IMG/VR virus record: IMGVR_UViG_3300027784_001062
Span: 1 to 21,679 of that record
Reading direction: 5' to 3' (one strand)
DNA length: 21,679 nt
DNA from: a virus
Of the stretch, positions 5,815 to 14,485 are shown one piece after another. The stretch's first letter is position 1. Each line of letters starts with the position of its first letter. A program made the position numbers and the translations under genes. Below the pieces are notes generated by a model. The model was not told the origin of the DNA. It worked only from the letters and a program-made list of their open reading frames with translations, and did no database searches.

Positions 5815-7776
5815 ATGCGTGATTTGTGGGAAAACATTCTGCACAAAATATGGGGAGATCAAGGAGAAGGATTTGCGTTTATAGCTTACAGGATGTCCAG
5901 CGGGTATTTTAAACAAACACCATTTCCTTATCCGGACCACATGGGAGCACTTCTGGATCACCTGGAAGAAGCAAACAAGTGGGCAGATATTTACTTTTGC
6001 CCGCACCTGTTTACAGAAGCTAGAAGGCAAAAAGATGCAGTTAAACATCTGAATGTTCTGTGGGTAGATAAGGATAAAGGAAAACTTCAGGATATACAAG
6101 AGCCAAAACCTACATTCTTGTGGGAAACTTCTAAAGGAAAATACCAGGCAATTTGGAAAATAAAACAGTTAGAAGATCCCAAAAGGGTAGAAAGACTCAA
6201 TCAATATCTTACTTACAAAACCAATTCGGATTCCGGTGGATGGCACTTGGGAAAGTTCTTGCGATTGCCCGAATCTCTAAACCACAAGTACAGTCCACCA
6301 CAGGAAGGGAAATTAAAAACAAAGAACGGTCCTGAATACGTGATTGAGGATTTAGAGCCTACCGAAGATGATATGAAAGACCTGATCGAAGAATATAAAG
6401 GATCCGACAAAACAGAAATGCCGGAATCACTCCCCCCACTAGAACAGATATTCCTACAGTACGGTAAAGATATACCCCCAATCGCATGGAAAATTATAGA
6501 GACTGAACCAAAAGAAGGCGACGATTGGAGTGCACAACTGTGGCGGTTGGAAAGGCTTTTAAGAGAAGCTGGACTGCCGCTTGAAGCAACATTTCAACTG
6601 GTGAAAAACTCACCGTGGAACAAGTACGCAAGGGATAACAGATCAGATAAGGATTTGTGGAATGATGTTTCCAAAGCGTACAGGTATGGGGCACCGGAAG
6701 AATTTAAGGACGGCATGAATTGGAGCAATATCGGTGATTTGATATTGTACCAGGAAAAACCAGAATGGCTTGTGGACGAAATTTGGATGGACAAAAATGT
6801 GGGGTGGCTTGCAGGCGTTGGTAAATCTTATAAAACTGTGCTTTCGCTCGATCTTGCACTCTCTATCGCCAGTGGCAAACCTTTTTTGGGAAAGTTTCCG
6901 GTGAACAAGCCCGGATCTGTATTGATGATACAGGAAGAGGATCCCAAGTGGCGGCTTGCCCACAGGGTTAGAATCATGGCGGATCAGAAAGGGATTACCA
7001 CGATGAAAACAGAGTTCATGCCGAACAAACTGGTGGTAGAATATGGCGGGTTGAGCATCCCTTTTTACACAGCTGTGGGGCAAGGATTTTTGTTTGAGGA
7101 CCAAGAGAAAATACAGGCTGTAGAAGAAGCGATCGAAGATTACAGACCACAGATGGTTATATTTGATCCACTGTTTATGATGACTCCAGGTTACGATGAA
7201 TACAAATCTGGAGAAATCACCAGGGTTCTGAACCAGCTAAAATACTGGAGAAATGTTTATGGCTGCAGTATATGTGTGGTACACCATTTCAATAAAGACT
7301 CGCAGCAGGGAGATTATACACAGAGATTGTACGGGAGCATGGCTCTCTATGCGTGGAGCGAAAATTCGCTGTTTGTGGAGAAACAGCGTGATAGCAATAT
7401 AGCTATGATTCAAAGAGATATTAAAGACGCACTGGTGAGCGAAAAAATATCGGTTGAATTTTTAGAACTGGACGACCGGTACGAGTTTGAAGTACGAGAT
7501 GATCTAGCTAAAGCAGAAGGATACGATAAAAACTCTAACAAGGGGAAGGTCATCCGATACCTTATGAACCACACGCCTGGAAGCTCAATTACGCACAAGC
7601 AAATAAAGCAGGCTCTAAATGTGGCTGATCGGAGCCTGCGTGATATAGTAGATGAGCTAGAAAGTGAAAACGTAATAATCAAAGAGCGTAAAGGCAGAGG
7701 CGGTCAAACAGTCATAACCACGACCACAAGATTATTCGACGAATACGGAGAAAGGGGGTTGGATTTAAGGTGGTAG
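5815..7776 (+). CDS. Primase-helicase fusion: AEP-type primase plus RepA-like RecA-fold helicase
   Basis: This 653-residue protein starts after AGGGGAGGA. The N-terminal third resembles archaeo-eukaryotic primase/RepB-type primases: LWVDKDKG gives D85 and D87, followed by ETSKGKYQAIWKI and RLPESLNHK, both characteristic of phage and plasmid prim-pol proteins. The middle is an AAA_25/RepA-like helicase core. Walker A is AGVGKSYKT (333-341), Walker B ends at D451 (MVIFDP), and VVHHFNK follows as a sensor-like motif. The tyrosine at 339 replaces the usual glycine of GK[ST]. Residues 573-640 look like a winged-helix domain that could bind the origin or a partner. The protein would unwind phage DNA and lay down primers for the polymerase gene downstream. 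The helicase assignment is firm, the primase assignment somewhat less so. Confidence 0.85.
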   Translation: MRDLWENILHKIWGDQGEGFAFIAYRMSSGYFKQTPFPYPDHMGALLDHLEEANKWADIYFCPHLFTEARRQKDAVKHLNVLWVDKDKGKLQDIQEPKPTFLWETSKGKYQAIWKIKQLEDPKRVERLNQYLTYKTNSDSGGWHLGKFLRLPESLNHKYSPPQEGKLKTKNGPEYVIEDLEPTEDDMKDLIEEYKGSDKTEMPESLPPLEQIFLQYGKDIPPIAWKIIETEPKEGDDWSAQLWRLERLLREAGLPLEATFQLVKNSPWNKYARDNRSDKDLWNDVSKAYRYGAPEEFKDGMNWSNIGDLILYQEKPEWLVDEIWMDKNVGWLAGVGKSYKTVLSLDLALSIASGKPFLGKFPVNKPGSVLMIQEEDPKWRLAHRVRIMADQKGITTMKTEFMPNKLVVEYGGLSIPFYTAVGQGFLFEDQEKIQAVEEAIEDYRPQMVIFDPLFMMTPGYDEYKSGEITRVLNQLKYWRNVYGCSICVVHHFNKDSQQGDYTQRLYGSMALYAWSENSLFVEKQRDSNIAMIQRDIKDALVSEKISVEFLELDDRYEFEVRDDLAKAEGYDKNSNKGKVIRYLMNHTPGSSITHKQIKQALNVADRSLRDIVDELESENVIIKERKGRGGQTVITTTTRLFDEYGERGLDLRW

Positions 7777-7871
7777 CATTTTCTTACTGCCCTATTTGCA
7801 ACTGCAAAGATTTTGTGTTTCAAGAAGGTTGTGTTAAGTGTGCAAATTGTGGATACTCCCTTTGCGGATAG
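7770..7871 (+). CDS. 33-residue zinc-knuckle peptide
   Basis: A GTG start at 7770 lies about nine bases after GAAAGGGGGTTGG and opens a 33-codon frame ending at TAG 7869-7871. The peptide holds seven cysteines among 33 residues, in the order CPIC, NC, GC, KCANC and LC, ending in CGYSLCG. That is a compact zinc-ribbon pattern and far from random. It overlaps the end of the primase-helicase gene by 7 bases and fills the gap before the polymerase, so it fits the operon. The function is unknown. A small zinc subunit or adaptor for the primase or polymerase is one possibility, by position only. Confidence 0.6.
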   Translation: MVAFSYCPICNCKDFVFQEGCVKCANCGYSLCG

Positions 7872-7906
7872 TTACTAACAAAACTAACAATTTTGGGAGT
7901 GGTTTT

Positions 7907-10303
7907 ATGGTTATTGAGAGCAGGAAGATTGAGCCTTTGTTCGAGCCAGCATACTGTAGTAGCTGCAGTTTGCAGAGTGAGAAGAACATCATCCCAAAAG
8001 GAAACAAGAACGCTAAACTTTTTATTGTAGGAGAGGCTCCTGGATACTGGGAAGGCGAACTTGGACTCCCCTTTGTGGGGAAATCGGGCAAACTTCTGGA
8101 TCAGATTATAGATTTTTGTGGTATAGATTATAACGACTGCTATTTTACCAATGCCGTTATGTGCAGACCGGAGGGGAACAGAAACCCTTCTGCAAGTGAG
8201 TTAAAATGTTGCCTAAACAGGTTGAAACTGGAACTTGAAACAGTAGATCCTGATTTAGTGCTGATTCTTGGAGCAGTTTGCGGAAGGATGTTGATTAATG
8301 ACTACACTAGAATGAACGATGAGATCGGAAAAATAAAACAGACAGTCACAGGACACGATTCCCTTATGTGCTACCACCCGGCAGCAGTATTGTACCCTAA
8401 AGGAGAAGATAAATTTTTAACAGTCACACATATATTCCACAGGGCAAGACGGTTAATATACGGTGAACATTCAAAACACAAATACAATGGAACTAAAGTT
8501 CACCACATCCATGACAGAGAAGAATTGAAAAAATCGTTTGACTTCTTGGAGCAAAACGCCACAGAAATTTCTTACGATTGGGAAACTTTTGGCGTGGGTT
8601 ATGCAAGTGCAGAAGGAGTTTATCTAGGAATGGCTTGGGAACCGGGGAAATCCATTGCTTTCCACAAATCTCTTATGGATAGCGAACTCCGAGAACAGTT
8701 TAATAAATTAATGCGTGAAAAACGTACGATTGCATTTAATGCGTCGTTCGACTCCAATATTAACATACTGGAAGGACTAGAACCCGGGCTGGACGAAGAT
8801 CCCATGCTTATGCACCACGGGTTGGACGAACGTCCACAGAAAAGGAACTTGGAATCTCTGGGAGAACTGTATTTAGAAGCACCAAACTACGAATCTGAGA
8901 TGCTTCAAAAGTACAACACGACCAAAAACCAGTTTATGCACGTTGTGCCAGAACAGGAGATACTGGAGTATGTAGGTATAGATGCTGACATAGGACTGCG
9001 GTTAAAGCACTGTTTTCAAGAAGAATTAGAAAAACCTAAAAACGATCGAGTCCAAAAGTGCTACCAGAACTTGGTTATTCCAGCAGCTTCTGTTTTTCGT
9101 GACGTGATGCGGTACGGTATGTATGTAAACCAGGAAAGATTGACAAACAAGATAGAAGAAGTTTTTTGGAACGTGAATGAGTACAGGAATGAAATTAGAG
9201 ACATTGTAGGAGACGAAAATTTTAACCCTAACTCGCACAAGCAGGTACAGGAATACCTATGGGATACCTTGAAACTGAAAGAGCCCAACATATACGGCAG
9301 AAAATCAAGATCGGCAGATCAAGAAACAAGAGAAGCACTTATGCAAATGTACCCAGAAAACAAGTTTGTTAGAGCACTCCACGATTACAAAGATGCCTAC
9401 ACTTATTACAGCAGGTACTTAAAAAGTCTCGGGCAACATATAGAAGATGACGGCAGGGTGAGGGCAAACTTTCACTTGGACAGAACAGAAACAGGCAGGT
9501 TATCTACCACGTCTCCCGCACTACATCAAATGCCTAAAGCGTACGGTATCAAATCTATCTTTGGAGCTCCAGAAGGTTCTAAACTAATCCAAGCAGATTA
9601 CGAACAAATCGAGATCAGGATGGCAGGACACATAGCACAGGATAAAAAACTAGCAGAGCTCGTAAATTCTGGAGTAGATTTTCATACAAAAATGGCGAGT
9701 GAGGCGTTTAATACCCCTGTGGACGAAGTGACAAAAGATATAAGAGGAGCTGCGAAAGCAGTCTCTTTTGGACTATTATACTTGATGACCGAAGAAAAAC
9801 TGGCAGATTCTACAGGATTGTCACAAAAAGATGCTAAAGAGTTTGTCAAAAACTATAAAAAGTTAATGCCTTCAGTAATGAAATGGATCGAGGCAATCAA
9901 ACAGCAGGTCCGAGAGAAAAAATACGTAGAAAGCATATTTGGACGCAGGCGTAGATTCCCGTTTATACACAAAGGCAATATCCACGGCATTGAAAGGGAA
10001 GCTGTAAATATGCCAATTCAATCTAGTGCCAGCGATCTAACTTTGTGGAGCACAGTTAAACTGCACAATATTTTTAAGCAATACTACAGAGAGAAAGTTA
10101 AAATTGTATTAACCGTACACGACTCTATTATTATTGAATGTCCAGATGAATATGTAGAAGAGGTATGCCAATTGGTAAAAGATGTAATGGAATCACCACC
10201 TTTTAAAAGTAACTTCGAATTTGAAACAGAAATTAAGGTGGGTCAACATTGGGAAGAGGGTGAAATATGGACACCTGATATAAAAGAACGTGTAGCACAG
10301 TAA
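7907..10303 (+). CDS. Family A DNA polymerase with N-terminal family-4 uracil-DNA glycosylase
   Basis: This is a 798-residue fusion. The ATG at 7907 follows GGGAGTGG; an in-frame GTG 69 bases upstream has no site and would add residues outside the fold. Residues 1-190 are a family-4 uracil-DNA glycosylase: the iron-sulfur cysteines C17, C20, C86 and C101/C102, the active-site motif GEAPG (42-46), LPFVG (54-58) and the YHPAA motif (156-160) are all present. Residues 195-375 are a DnaQ-like 3'-5' exonuclease with DxE (D224, E226), N278/D282 and Y355-D359. The rest is a Pol I palm/fingers: TGRLSTTSP, motif A D564-Y-E, motif B R613/K617/F621/Y625 and motif C H738-D739-S. It is the replicative polymerase of this phage. 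No intron or intein interrupts it. Confidence 0.95.
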   Translation: MVIESRKIEPLFEPAYCSSCSLQSEKNIIPKGNKNAKLFIVGEAPGYWEGELGLPFVGKSGKLLDQIIDFCGIDYNDCYFTNAVMCRPEGNRNPSASELKCCLNRLKLELETVDPDLVLILGAVCGRMLINDYTRMNDEIGKIKQTVTGHDSLMCYHPAAVLYPKGEDKFLTVTHIFHRARRLIYGEHSKHKYNGTKVHHIHDREELKKSFDFLEQNATEISYDWETFGVGYASAEGVYLGMAWEPGKSIAFHKSLMDSELREQFNKLMREKRTIAFNASFDSNINILEGLEPGLDEDPMLMHHGLDERPQKRNLESLGELYLEAPNYESEMLQKYNTTKNQFMHVVPEQEILEYVGIDADIGLRLKHCFQEELEKPKNDRVQKCYQNLVIPAASVFRDVMRYGMYVNQERLTNKIEEVFWNVNEYRNEIRDIVGDENFNPNSHKQVQEYLWDTLKLKEPNIYGRKSRSADQETREALMQMYPENKFVRALHDYKDAYTYYSRYLKSLGQHIEDDGRVRANFHLDRTETGRLSTTSPALHQMPKAYGIKSIFGAPEGSKLIQADYEQIEIRMAGHIAQDKKLAELVNSGVDFHTKMASEAFNTPVDEVTKDIRGAAKAVSFGLLYLMTEEKLADSTGLSQKDAKEFVKNYKKLMPSVMKWIEAIKQQVREKKYVESIFGRRRRFPFIHKGNIHGIEREAVNMPIQSSASDLTLWSTVKLHNIFKQYYREKVKIVLTVHDSIIIECPDEYVEEVCQLVKDVMESPPFKSNFEFETEIKVGQHWEEGEIWTPDIKERVAQ

Positions 10304-10329
10304 ACCCTGCACAAAATTAAGCCACAGTG

Positions 10330-10378
10330 CTTTCTAAAATAGGAAAGAATGGTTATGGTCGCTTACAAGTTTAGAAAG
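10330..10378. repeat. Inverted repeat CTTTCTAAA / TTTAGAAAG
   Basis: A perfect 9-base inverted repeat (10330-10338 and 10370-10378) encloses 31 bases in the gap after the polymerase. It is AT-rich with a long loop, so it is weak as a hairpin. It could be a protein site, part of the 3' end structure of the early transcript, or chance. Confidence 0.3.
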
Positions 10379-10423
10379 ATTCTAGGGGCAATTTTGAGCT
10401 TCTGTGGGACAAAAGCCAAAAAA

Positions 10424-10458
10424 GAGCCGGGAAATTAATCCCGGCTCCAATATTTTAT
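10424..10458. terminator. Bidirectional terminator between convergent operons
   Basis: A perfect 9-bp stem, GAGCCGGGA (10424-10432) with TCCCGGCTC (10439-10447), closes a 6-base loop (AATTAA). Read on the - strand it is followed by TTTTTTGG, a strong tail for the virion operon. Read on the + strand it is followed by CAATATTTTAT, a weaker tail for the replication operon. It lies exactly between the two gene blocks. Confidence 0.88.
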
Positions 10459-10474
10459 GGGTAAAAGGAGGGAA

Positions 10475-13400
10475 TCACTCCATTGTATGGTGAATTCTGG
10501 AAAATGTTGTGTTGTATTCCCAACTGTTGTTCGGCTGTATTCTTTGTAAAAGTGGAACCCTGAAAGATTCTGGAATACTTTGAGCTCTTCTCTCCCTAGC
10601 ATCCTGTTGCCTAAACTCAACTTCCTGCTCTATATCGTGTGGTTCTATCGCCTGTCCAAACATACCGAGCAGTTTGCTCTGAAGTTCGACAAACCGTTCG
10701 TAATCTTCGTCCATGTAAGCGTCCACAGCCATACGTCTCATTCTTCGGTAAGCATCTTCGTGCTCCCGAATCTCATTCAAATCTTCCCACCGTTTTCTGC
10801 TCTCCGTAGTCGGTCCGATAAAACCTCTTACAGCTTCTCCTGGAACACCGGTAGCTCTGTAAATAGGACCTTCTCTCGCCATTTTAGACTGAAGCCTTCC
10901 CCTATCGTCGTAGTGCCTGTAATCATTTAAAATTGCTTCTAGGTTGTCCATAGCTCTTTCTCTGGCAGCCATAAATGGTCTAATATTATTAGCAGCGTCC
11001 ATAAAGTGGTCAAAAGCTACTTCTCTAGCTCCAGGTTTTCCAGCCCATAGTTCACTAATACCGTCTCCTACTGATTGAGCAAAATCTTCAACTATCGGTC
11101 TCCTTCCTTCTCCCATTGCAAAAGATACTGGGAGATAACCTTTCGCTGTTTCCACAGGGTGAATCGAGCTAAAGTCTATACCTGACTTGGACATAATTTC
11201 TGAACCATAAGCCATACCTACTACAGTTTGTATAGCACGCCATGCTGATTTACTGCTGCCCTGTTCTTTTAGCAAATTGGCAAAGTTTATCGGCCAACTT
11301 TGAAATACGCCTAAAATTCTTCCCACAGGGTTTTGGAATAATCCAGGAGAATCAATTCCGTACATATACTGTGTTGCCATAGAGAAAGAGTAAGCCTCTT
11401 CAAACGCCTGCTGGATAGAAGCACCACGTTCTATCGAATCGATGTATTTCATCATGTGGGAAGTCATTACGTTGTTTCTATCCGCTTTGGAGAACATTGA
11501 GAAAGCTCCCCTGTGTGCCTTTTCGTATGCCTGTCCTACTGGACCGGGCAGTTTACTCGAAAGTACAGTACGCTGTGCATCTAACCCCTGTGCGGGTTGC
11601 CTAGATGTAAGCTGTGGTGACATTTTTGCTGTCATCTTACCAGTCGGGGTCATCATAGCTCTCTTGGCTTCTGCCCATCTTTGAACGCCTGTAAGCGGGT
11701 TTTCAAAGTTAGCTATCGGGAGTATCTGCTGTGTTAAGTTCTTCAGAGCAGTGAACGGGTTAAACCCAATACCACTGGCATAAAATAGTTCTGTCAAAAA
11801 GCTGGATATTTCTTTGGTATATCTTTGCTGTCTATCTGCACCAAAAAGTGTCTTGGCTAAACTGTGGATAGTAGCGTCCACAGATCTTTCTATTTCGTGC
11901 GGCTGTCCTAAAAGTTTTCTTTTCAATACATTTTCGTAATAATTATATACTCCTTCTCCTACTTGGTCTGATCTCATCAATGGATTTACTTTCTCCAACA
12001 TTGGATAGACGTGCTTTTTCTTGGCACCACCTCTAAAGTAATCTGCTAAAACCTTAAAAGCGTCATCTTCCTGCGGGTGCAAATAGCCTGTCCGCATCTG
12101 CTCTGCAAACCATTCGTATTTTGGAGGCAGTTCTACGTTTCGATCTGTGGATACTCCCATAGCTTTCCTAAACGCTGTTTCTGGTTGGTCTATTCTCTCT
12201 GGCTGTGCCAGTATTCTGGGAAAATAGTTTTCCAGCCACAGTTCTTCTGGTATATCAAAATCTACTTTGGCTTCATCCAGCAGATTTCTGGAAATCCGTG
12301 CGGCATCTCTCACCTTTTCACCGTACCTGGAAGCAAGTTCTTCATCACTGTATCCACGCATACCTCTCAAATTGTTCCGAATGGCTCTTCTCGCCTCCGT
12401 CTTTTGAGCTCTTTTTCCTGGCCCCAAAAGCCCTGCCTTCTTGAAGGCTTCGTATAGGTGACCTTGGTAATAGTCTAAAGTTTTACGCTGTCCTGCCTGT
12501 GCTACCCTAAATTCTCTCGCCACAGGTTCTCCAACTATTTTTCTCGGCAGTCCTATTATCCGTTCTATAATCCCTAAATGATCCCTAGCTACAAGCTCAT
12601 CGTCCAAGCTGGTACCCATTTTTACATCGGGAAGTGCCAGTAAATCTTCACGCATCTGCATAGCTTCGTCGAATGTAATATTGTCGGGGTGCATTGTGTA
12701 ATGATAGTCTCTAGGTTTTACACCCATACGTTCTAACCTGGCAAACTCCGAATCAAATTCCTGTAGCCCTCTTCTGGAATATCTCTGTAGCTGCTCTCTA
12801 CTCCTGGCACCGTATTTTCCTAATATTCCTTTCAAGTTAGGGTGCAAATCTTCGATAGTACCGTATATTTGACCTCGGACCTGACGCATTTCATTCTGCC
12901 ACTGCTCGGTAAAGATAGCACTTGCAACTTCTCCCGATCTAGCCCGTCCGAGTGCATCTTCCGCACTAGGTTTCAACATAGTCATCCTAACTTCGTCTAG
13001 ATTATCTATATCACGCTGTAGTTTTGTGTATCTTTGAAGCGGTCGTCCGGTTAAATAAGCTGGTTCGTCTATACCGGCTCTTTCTAATAGAGCCTGCTGC
13101 CTTTGCTTTAAAGTTTTAAACCCTTCATCAACTTTATTTATCTGTTCTGCAAGCGTTAAATTGTCAAAGTTCTCATCTTTCCAATTTCTAAAATATCCTA
13201 CGTCCTTATTTTTGAGCTCTCTGGTTACTCCTTTTACACCGGGTTCCTCTCCGAGCCGTCTTATTTGGTTGTGATAATCAGCGTGTTTTGCTGATCCCAT
13301 GCTGTCGAGTGAAAATTTTCCTTGTAGCTTGTTCCAATACCTAAAGAAAGGCTTAAATGCTGATTCAACTTGTACGTCCCTATCTATCATATCTGCAGCC

Positions 13401-14482
13401 AGCCGAAGTTTTTCCCTTTGAGGCAAATCTTGAATACGTACGCCTCTTTCAACTAACCGCATACCAGCATCGTCCGAAGCGATAAAACTGGGGAGCGTTT
13501 GGTTTTTATAGCGTTCAATCCTGGGAATAATCTGGTTATAAAGCTCGCCAATTTTCTGCTCGGACAAATCACGCATTGCCATTTGAGTTTGACGACCTGT
13601 GGGTTTGGGCATACCGCCCCGTGCCCTTCTTGCAATGTCACCCATGTTTTGGATTGCATCTTGGACAGGTATCGACCTGAAAGCTCTGCCGATACCTTCA
13701 AAAGCTGGAGGTAAAACTGAACCCACACCACCTGCTATCAATGCTTCTCTTAAAATGCCTTCAGAATCTTTACCATCAGCCCATCCTGAATAAGCACCTA
13801 AAGCAGAACTGGTTACACCGGCATGAGCCATTTTACCTGCCATACTTTTACCGGCAAAACCTTTAGTCCCTGCTTTTGCACCTGCAAGTGCTCCGGCACC
13901 TATCCCCATTTTTGCAAGCGGTGCAGCAGCCGCACCTCCTGTGGCTCCAACTAGACCTCCCACAATTGCACCAGGAACAATCCACCCTGCAAGGTTTCCG
14001 GCTCCAAAAGCCAACTGTTCGCCCCAGGTTTCTGGTTCGGGTGCAGGATCGCTTTCATATAGTCCTATCCTTTCTAATCCTTTGGCAGCGGGTTCTACAA
14101 GTCCTTCTCGAAAGTATCCAGCCAATCCTACATCGTCTAACCTTTCTCCAGCTTTAGGTGGAGTTTCTGCCTGATCGACCGGTCTTATAGAACCCATACC
14201 TCTCTGCATAAGTCCCTCTGAGGGGCTAACATCGGGCACTAGGCTTCCAGAACCTGATTGAAATTGTCTGTACTCTGGTTGCTTTTGTGGGAACATTTTC
14301 TGTTGGCTAGGCATACCCGTACCGGGCATAGGTCTGTCAGCAATACCCGTATCGGGTATCAAACCACCTGCCCTTCTTTCGGGTTCGTCCACAGCTCCTA
14401 CCTGTCGCAAAACTGTGTCCAGTTCATCTTCTTGTGGTATATCTCTTATTCCTAAAGCTCTCCTGACTAAATCCATAGCCAT
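10475..14482 (-). CDS. Large internal virion (ejection) protein, 1335 residues
   Basis: This is the last and largest gene of the virion operon. Its ATG follows GGAGGGG, which also encodes the end of the 1022-residue gene. Residues 1-155 are Pro/Gly/Gln-rich and probably disordered, and include LRQVGA at 25-30. Residues 158-235 form a hydrophobic Gly/Ala-rich zone (such as PGAIVGGLVGATGGAAAAPL) typical of glycine-zipper membrane-inserting segments. The remainder is long, charged and mostly helical, with a second hydrophobic stretch (FYASGIGFNPFTALKNL) near residue 940. Size, place at the end of the tail genes and a membrane-active zone match gp16-type internal virion proteins of short-tailed phages, which leave the head and form a channel across the cell envelope. 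No lytic transglycosylase motif is seen; the neighbour carries the wall-cutting domain. Sequence identity to a named family was not recognised. Confidence 0.7.
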   Translation of the reverse strand: MAMDLVRRALGIRDIPQEDELDTVLRQVGAVDEPERRAGGLIPDTGIADRPMPGTGMPSQQKMFPQKQPEYRQFQSGSGSLVPDVSPSEGLMQRGMGSIRPVDQAETPPKAGERLDDVGLAGYFREGLVEPAAKGLERIGLYESDPAPEPETWGEQLAFGAGNLAGWIVPGAIVGGLVGATGGAAAAPLAKMGIGAGALAGAKAGTKGFAGKSMAGKMAHAGVTSSALGAYSGWADGKDSEGILREALIAGGVGSVLPPAFEGIGRAFRSIPVQDAIQNMGDIARRARGGMPKPTGRQTQMAMRDLSEQKIGELYNQIIPRIERYKNQTLPSFIASDDAGMRLVERGVRIQDLPQREKLRLAADMIDRDVQVESAFKPFFRYWNKLQGKFSLDSMGSAKHADYHNQIRRLGEEPGVKGVTRELKNKDVGYFRNWKDENFDNLTLAEQINKVDEGFKTLKQRQQALLERAGIDEPAYLTGRPLQRYTKLQRDIDNLDEVRMTMLKPSAEDALGRARSGEVASAIFTEQWQNEMRQVRGQIYGTIEDLHPNLKGILGKYGARSREQLQRYSRRGLQEFDSEFARLERMGVKPRDYHYTMHPDNITFDEAMQMREDLLALPDVKMGTSLDDELVARDHLGIIERIIGLPRKIVGEPVAREFRVAQAGQRKTLDYYQGHLYEAFKKAGLLGPGKRAQKTEARRAIRNNLRGMRGYSDEELASRYGEKVRDAARISRNLLDEAKVDFDIPEELWLENYFPRILAQPERIDQPETAFRKAMGVSTDRNVELPPKYEWFAEQMRTGYLHPQEDDAFKVLADYFRGGAKKKHVYPMLEKVNPLMRSDQVGEGVYNYYENVLKRKLLGQPHEIERSVDATIHSLAKTLFGADRQQRYTKEISSFLTELFYASGIGFNPFTALKNLTQQILPIANFENPLTGVQRWAEAKRAMMTPTGKMTAKMSPQLTSRQPAQGLDAQRTVLSSKLPGPVGQAYEKAHRGAFSMFSKADRNNVMTSHMMKYIDSIERGASIQQAFEEAYSFSMATQYMYGIDSPGLFQNPVGRILGVFQSWPINFANLLKEQGSSKSAWRAIQTVVGMAYGSEIMSKSGIDFSSIHPVETAKGYLPVSFAMGEGRRPIVEDFAQSVGDGISELWAGKPGAREVAFDHFMDAANNIRPFMAARERAMDNLEAILNDYRHYDDRGRLQSKMAREGPIYRATGVPGEAVRGFIGPTTESRKRWEDLNEIREHEDAYRRMRRMAVDAYMDEDYERFVELQSKLLGMFGQAIEPHDIEQEVEFRQQDARERRAQSIPESFRVPLLQRIQPNNSWEYNTTFSRIHHTME
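13778..14011 (-). other. Glycine-zipper membrane segment in the 1335-residue protein
   Basis: Residues 158-235 contain repeated GxxxG/AxxxG spacing in an otherwise Ala-rich hydrophobic run, with a few Lys residues in the second half. This is the likely membrane-penetrating part of the ejection protein. Confidence 0.55.
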
Positions 14483-14485
14483 TAC

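Noticed and set aside
6643-7104. A 153-codon open frame on the - strand
   Set aside because: It is antisense to the primase-helicase, which has a clear helicase core here; no start signal.
7907-10303. A self-splicing intron or intein in the polymerase, as known in some related phages
   Set aside because: The frame is continuous and the exonuclease and polymerase motifs follow at normal spacing.
10349-10438. A 29-codon + strand frame after the polymerase gene
   Set aside because: The AGGAAAG site is weak, the peptide has no recognisable motif and its last codons run through the terminator stem. It cannot be excluded but is not supported.
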